Of a DNA stretch of 64,000 nt, positions 59,715 through 64,000 are shown in pieces. The notes beneath the pieces were generated by a model that saw nothing but the letters and a program-made list of their open reading frames with translations, made no database searches and had not been told where the DNA came from. The stretch's first letter is position 1. Each line of letters starts with the position of its first letter. A program made the translations under genes and the position numbers. Source of the DNA: Labilithrix sp. (lineage in GTDB: Bacteria > Myxococcota_A > Polyangia > Polyangiales > Polyangiaceae); assembly GCA_019637225.1 (NCBI GenBank), contig JAHBWC010000028.1, forward strand, positions 1-64,000, given 5' to 3'.

Positions 59715-61579
59715 TCAGTCGACCTTGCTCGGCGCCTTCTCGGTCTTGGACGCCTTGTCCGAGCTGGCGGTCTTGTCGCGCTTCTCGGACTTCTCGGACT
59801 TGCCGGACTTCTCGGACTTGTCGCTCTTCTTCGCCGGCGCGTCGGACTTGTCGCTCTTCTTCGCCGGCGCCGCTGCGGGCGCGTCGGACTTGTCGCTCTT
59901 CTTCGCCGGCGCCGGCGCCGCCGCTGGGGTGTCCGCGCTCGCGGCCGGCTTCGGGTCCTCGTGGACGACGATGCGGGTGCCGGGGTTTTCCTTCGTCGCG
60001 CGGACGCCGTGCCACCCCTCGGGCAGGTTCGGCCCCGCCCAGCCGAAGACCTGCTTGGCGTCGTGAGGCGTCATGTTCACGCAGCCGTGGCTCCGCTCGC
60101 GCCCGAAGCGCGAGTGCCAGAAGGCGCCGTGCAGCGCGTAGCCACCCTCGAAGTACATGATCCAGGGCACGTCCTGGATCGAGTACGGGCCGTCGCTCGC
60201 GCCGTCGTCTTCCATCGTGGCGGCGATGTGCTTCTCGCGGATCTGGAACTCGCCCTGGACCGTGCGGTGGTCCTTCGACTTGTCCTCGTCGTCGTGGCGG
60301 CCGGTCGACACGATGGTGGCGTACACGGGCTTGTCCCCCTCGAACGCGACGAGCGACTGCGTCGAGAGGTTCACGTCGATCCACTTCTCGCCCGCTCCGA
60401 GGTTCTTGGGCGCGGGGCCGGGGCGCGTGACGGCGGCGTCGGCGTCGCGCAGCCACCAGCCCTCGTCGGTCTCGAAGTAGCCGCGGCCCTCGATGGTGAC
60501 GCTCTTGCCGGTGAGCTGGACGATCGTGAAGCGGTCGACGGGATCGCCGCGCCTCAGCTTGCCGTTCTTCTCGTCGGCCCTCGTCGGATCGCCGGGCTCG
60601 ATCCGATAGTGATGCGCGCGCGGGCTCACGACCCAGCCGAGCGGCAGGTGGCGCTTCTCGCCCTCTGCGCCGATCTTCACGCCCTCGAACTCGGTCGTCG
60701 CCTTGTGGACGAGGATGTGATCGGCCGGCGCGAGGAAGCCGGCCGTGTTGCGCCAGAACTTGCCGGACGCCGTCGACAGGCTCTTGTCGAGCGCGAGGTA
60801 GAAGCCGCGCACCATGCGCACGACGACGAGCCCGCCCTGCTCGTTCGTGCGAATGTCGTCGATCGTGACCTGCGGGCGCTGCCCCTTGTGGTCCTTCAGG
60901 TACCACGGCGCGTCGCCGTCGCTCGGCGGCCGCGGAGCCTCGGCGTCCTTCTTCGTCTTGCCGACGGCGAGGCCCTTCTCGAGGTCGGTGCGCTCCTTCT
61001 TGAGCGGACGGCGGCGGTAGAGCGGCGCGCCGTTCGTCAGGTTGAGACCGTAGTCGTAAGGCAGCGGGCGATCCGTGTACGGCGGATGCGGCGCGGTCTC
61101 GAGCTCCTTCGACGCGAGATCGGTCGTCACGGATTTCCCGCAGACGAAGCCGCCCGAGGCGAGCTCGTACCAGCCCTCGGAGCAGTTGCCCTTCTTGACG
61201 ACCTTCGGCTTGACCGCGAGGACCTGGCCGCGGCGGAGGTAACCGAGGCGCTGCGCGCCCTGACGCTCCTCGGTGGTCTTCGACGGATCCTTCGCCGGCC
61301 ACTCGGTCATGTTGAAGACCGGCGTGACGAGATCGAGCGCGGCGATGCGCGGCGTCGATCCGTCGGCGTCGGCTCCGGCGTCGATCGCCTCGACGGTGAC
61401 GGGGCCGTCGTCGCCGCTCGTGGCTCGGTCGTCGCCGAGGCGTCGGCGGTCGACGAGCCGTGCCCCTTGCAGGCGCCGAGCGCGGGTATTCCGGCGATCA
61501 GGACGATCGAGGCGAGGGCGAGCGGGCTCGAGCACGCGCGGGGCCGAGACGAGCCGGATGTAGCGAACGGCGCTCTCAC
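59715..61579 (-). CDS. L,D-transpeptidase (YkuD family) lipoprotein with frameshifted leader
   Basis: The catalytic frame ends at 59715 and contains HGAFWHSRFGRERSHGCVNM, the YkuD active-site motif with catalytic Cys. YkuD enzymes form or anchor 3-3 peptidoglycan links. The last 60 residues are a Lys/Ser/Asp/Ala repeat arm (KKSDKSDAPA units), reflected in a DNA repeat near 59740-59935, and probably bind the wall. At the N-terminus this frame is Arg-rich. A different frame, opened by GTG 61579, encodes a good lipoprotein signal (ALGAC) followed by KGHGSSTADASATTEP, after which the catalytic frame resumes at about 61410-61425. So a one-base shift separates leader and enzyme. Span given is the reconstructed gene. 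Confidence 0.75.
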
Positions 61580-61664
61580 GGACAGTGAACCGCACTACGA
61601 CTGGTGGGCCGCGCGCGCAAGCCGTGGGGTCCGCCTCGCCGGAAAGAACGGCGATTTCGGTCGT

Positions 61665-62675
61665 CTAGAGCGCGCGCGCGAGCGTGAGCGCGGGCCTCCG
61701 CCAGCCGCGTTGGCGCTCGCGTTCCGCGGGGAAGAGCGTGCGCTGCATCTCCGCGAGGCTCGCTGTCGCAGCGGCGCGGCCGGCCGCCCCGAGCAGCGCG
61801 TCGAGGTGGCGCGCGAGCTTGCCTGCGCTCTCGTAGCGGCGCTCGCGGTTCCGCTCGAGCGCGTGGAGCACGATCGCCGCCAGCTCCGGCGGCACGTCGG
61901 GGGCGAGGACGCGCGGATCGGGGATCGGCCCGCAGTGCACCGCGCGCACGGTGGCTACGTCCGTCGCGCGGCCGAAGAGGCGACGCATCGTGCAGAGCTC
62001 CCAGAGCGTGGTGCCGAGGCCGAACACGTCGCTCCGGCGATCGAGCGGGAGCTGCATGATCTGCTCCGGCGACAGGTACGGCAGCTTGCCCTTGATGACG
62101 CCGCGACGCGTGGGCAGCGCGCGCCCACGGCACTTCGCGAGACCGAAGTCGATGAGCTTCACCTCGCCGTCGAACCCGAGGAAGATGTTGGACGGGTTCA
62201 CGTCGCGGTGGATGATCCCGAGCGGCTGGCCACGGTCGTCGGCGCGATCGTGCGCGTATTCGAGCGCGTCGGCGACGCGCGCGCCGATCCACGCGACGGC
62301 CTCCGGGTGGAGACCCATTCCACGGGAGGCGCAGGCGCGCTGGACCTCGGCGAGCGTGGTCCCGAGGAGCAGCTCCATCGCGATGAACGCGTGGTCGGGA
62401 TCCGCGCCGTGCTCGAACGTCCGGACGATGTTCGGGTGCACGAGCCGCTCGAGCAGCCGCGCCTCGTCGAAGAACATCGAGAGCACCTCGTCGTCGCCGC
62501 GCAGATCGTGCCGCACCACTTTGAGGGCGACGAGCCCGCCGTCGGCGGGGCGGCGCCCGAGGTAGATCGTCGAGAGGCCGCCGCCTGCGATCTTCCCGAG
62601 GACGGCATGCTGCCCGAGCTCCGCCGGGCGTGTGGGGCACGACGAAGTCGAGCGAGCGGCGCGCGTGAGCGACAT
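61665..62675 (-). CDS. Ser/Thr protein kinase
   Basis: The 336-residue product starts at ATG 62675 (MSLTRAARSTSSCPTRPAEL); the frame is open upstream but Arg-rich. The Hanks-type kinase landmarks are IAGGGLSTIYLG, ALKVVR with the Lys, HRDVNPSNIFL (Val and Asn replacing the usual Leu and Asp-adjacent Lys), DFGLAK and LPYLSPEQ. Length and lack of a membrane helix indicate a soluble, kinase-domain-only protein. A C-terminal 30-residue tail is basic. The changed HRDVNPSN loop is common in myxobacterial kinases and likely active. Targets are unknown. Confidence 0.85.
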   Translation of the reverse strand: MSLTRAARSTSSCPTRPAELGQHAVLGKIAGGGLSTIYLGRRPADGGLVALKVVRHDLRGDDEVLSMFFDEARLLERLVHPNIVRTFEHGADPDHAFIAMELLLGTTLAEVQRACASRGMGLHPEAVAWIGARVADALEYAHDRADDRGQPLGIIHRDVNPSNIFLGFDGEVKLIDFGLAKCRGRALPTRRGVIKGKLPYLSPEQIMQLPLDRRSDVFGLGTTLWELCTMRRLFGRATDVATVRAVHCGPIPDPRVLAPDVPPELAAIVLHALERNRERRYESAGKLARHLDALLGAAGRAAATASLAEMQRTLFPAERERQRGWRRPALTLARAL

Positions 62676-63106
62676 CGGCGGTCGGAAGGTCCGGATGCAC
62701 GCCGCGCGCCGCGCCCGAACGGCCTCGCCGCGCGCGCGGGCCTCCGGGAAGACGGAGCCTTGCGCGCTCGCGGGGCCCGTCGACGCGCGGCGACCGTGAT
62801 GTGCTGATGACTGCCCGCGCATCGCTGAGGGCTGCTCGCTACACGCGGCGCACGGCCGGATCCGGTCGTGGCGTCCGACACGCACTGTCATCGATCGACA
62901 TCCATCACGAACGGATGAGTACGCTCTCGTTGCGGGAAATTCGGCCTCCGCGCGCACGCGCGGTTGCCGGCCCGTGACCGCCTGCTACGTAAAGGCGGCT
63001 TCGCTGGCGCGCGAGGAGAACGGGGCACCCTCCGTGGGGCGCGCGCGGCGCGTCCTCCGCGACGGCGGCTCTGCGTCCTCGGTCGCCCCGAACACGGAGG
63101 CACCCG
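62676..63106. other. Divergent intergenic region
   Basis: These 431 bases separate the kinase gene and the GYF-like gene. Frames here are Arg/Ala-rich and appear non-coding. Only a ribosome-binding site GGAGG at about 63096-63100 before the rightward start is distinct. I see no strong dyad or promoter. Confidence 0.4.
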
Positions 63107-63898
63107 ATGAGCATCGACGTGAGGGCGAGCGGAAGCGATCTCGAGCTCTGGCACGTGCAGCTGGGAGGCGTCGTCCGGACGATGAGCCTCGACGAGCTCG
63201 ACGCGGCCTTCCAGGCAGGCATCGTCGACGAGCGCACGATGGTGCTCAAGGGCGGCGCCCTTCACTGGACCACGCTCGGTGACGTCGCCGGCATCGAGGA
63301 GCAGCCGAACAGCATCGCGCCGACGGCGGCGGACATCGCTCCGTCGAGCCTCGCGATCCCGCGGCTGCCGGACTTCGACGTCTCGCTCACGCCGGGCGCG
63401 CTCGACACCGCCGAGCTCGCCACGTTCCGGCCGAAGCGCCGGCTCGGCCGCGCGTTCGGTGCGCTCGCCGCCGTGGCGCTCGTCGGCGGCGCGCTCTTCG
63501 GCGTGAAGAGCTACGGCGTCGACGCCCTCGGGGCGAAGGTCGCGTCGGTGACGTCGTTCGTGAAGGCGAAGAGCGTCGAGAACGCGGAGAGCGCGCGCAC
63601 CGCCGCGGTCGCGCCGGTGGCCGCTGAGCCGGTCGCCGTGCCGGTCGCCGAAACGCCGTCGCTCCCGCCGCCCGCTCCCGTGGAGAGTCTCCCGTCGGCG
63701 ACGCCGTCGAGCGCGGGCGTCTCGATCGACTCGCTGCCGTCGGCGTCCGCGAAGCCGGGCAAGGCCGACAAGAAGGGCAAGCGGTCCGCCGAGCCCGCGC
63801 CGCGACGAAAGAGCGGGAAGAAGGCCAAGAGCAAGGGCTCGAACGATCCGACCCAGCGGGGCAGCGGTCAGTTCGATCCGCTCGACGGCAAGCTCTGA
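63107..63898 (+). CDS. GYF-like-domain membrane-associated protein
   Basis: The 263-residue protein starts at ATG 63107. Residues 10-60 (ELWHVQLGGVVRTMSLDELD ... LKGGALHWTTLGDV) match the GYF_2/DUF4339-type pattern of a Trp-flanked beta domain with a W-x-L end. It is followed by a basic stretch, a probable membrane helix near residues 115-135 (AFGALAAVALVGGALFGVKS) and a disordered Ala/Pro/Ser and Lys-rich tail ending RGSGQFDPLDGKL. In Myxococcota such proteins tend to link signalling or motility components, but the role here is not known. It is complete, 102 bases from the right edge. Confidence 0.65.
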   Translation: MSIDVRASGSDLELWHVQLGGVVRTMSLDELDAAFQAGIVDERTMVLKGGALHWTTLGDVAGIEEQPNSIAPTAADIAPSSLAIPRLPDFDVSLTPGALDTAELATFRPKRRLGRAFGALAAVALVGGALFGVKSYGVDALGAKVASVTSFVKAKSVENAESARTAAVAPVAAEPVAVPVAETPSLPPPAPVESLPSATPSSAGVSIDSLPSASAKPGKADKKGKRSAEPAPRRKSGKKAKSKGSNDPTQRGSGQFDPLDGKL

Positions 63899-64000
63899 CG
63901 CGCCGACCGCGACGGCGCGCGGGCCGCGGTAGCGTCGGCGCCTCACCACGGCCGGCACCCGACGCGCGAGCGACGTCAGCGTCACATCACCGAGACGACG

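Overview
The window is very GC-rich, nearly all third codon positions are G or C, and many genes carry bacterial lipoprotein signals. There is also a MYXO-CTERM-like sorting tail, two eukaryotic-type Ser/Thr kinases and several TPR and PilZ-like proteins. Together these point to a Myxococcota chromosome, most likely of the Polyangia (Sorangium/Labilithrix-like). No rRNA, tRNA, CRISPR array, transposase or phage gene was recognised.

Layout. Positions 1-13.2 kb hold secreted Cys-rich lipoproteins, a coiled-coil/HEAT protein, two TPR/signal-peptide membrane proteins, a universal stress protein facing a site-2 protease with CBS domains, and a YqeY protein. 13.3-15.3 kb holds a molybdenum-enzyme maturation cluster (mobA, a DUF7009-like gene, divergent fdhD). 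15.3-28.3 kb has a beta-helix lipoprotein, a polysaccharide-deacetylase-like protein, the N-end-rule leucyltransferase bpt, and a 1929-residue DUF3686-type AAA ATPase with a C-terminal PilZ-like domain. It also has a permuted papain-like hydrolase, an aldehyde dehydrogenase and an AraC regulator.

The centrepiece is a 13.2-kb plus-strand operon (28550-41748) of fourteen tightly packed, mostly overlapping genes. It encodes a Huc-type group 2a [NiFe] hydrogenase: small and large subunits, a maturation endopeptidase, a TPR protein, two tiny membrane proteins, a NifU-Rieske electron carrier, an NHL propeller and a complete hypFCDEAB set. The logic is self-contained: Hyp proteins build the Fe(CN)2CO and insert Ni, the peptidase trims the large subunit, and electrons from H2 leave via the small subunit to the Rieske protein. 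The two small membrane proteins are candidates for tethering the enzyme to the membrane or quinone pool. By family knowledge such enzymes oxidise trace H2 aerobically.

41.8-64 kb contains lipoproteins, a catalase-fold-like lipoprotein, and a signalling pair (FHA-AAA-winged-helix protein followed by a TPR-tailed Ser/Thr kinase). It then holds a YqiK-like flotillin and YqiJ-like OB-fold protein separated by a catalytically dead trypsin-like protein and an MpaB-like oxygenase, and a one-pore K+-channel-like protein. The last part has a Bax-inhibitor-1 protein, a frameshifted lipoprotein, an L,D-transpeptidase with a frameshifted lipoprotein leader, a second kinase and a GYF-like protein.

Starts were chosen by ribosome-binding site, signal peptide and overlap with neighbours. 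Several convergent gene pairs are closed by hairpins whose arms contain both stop codons.
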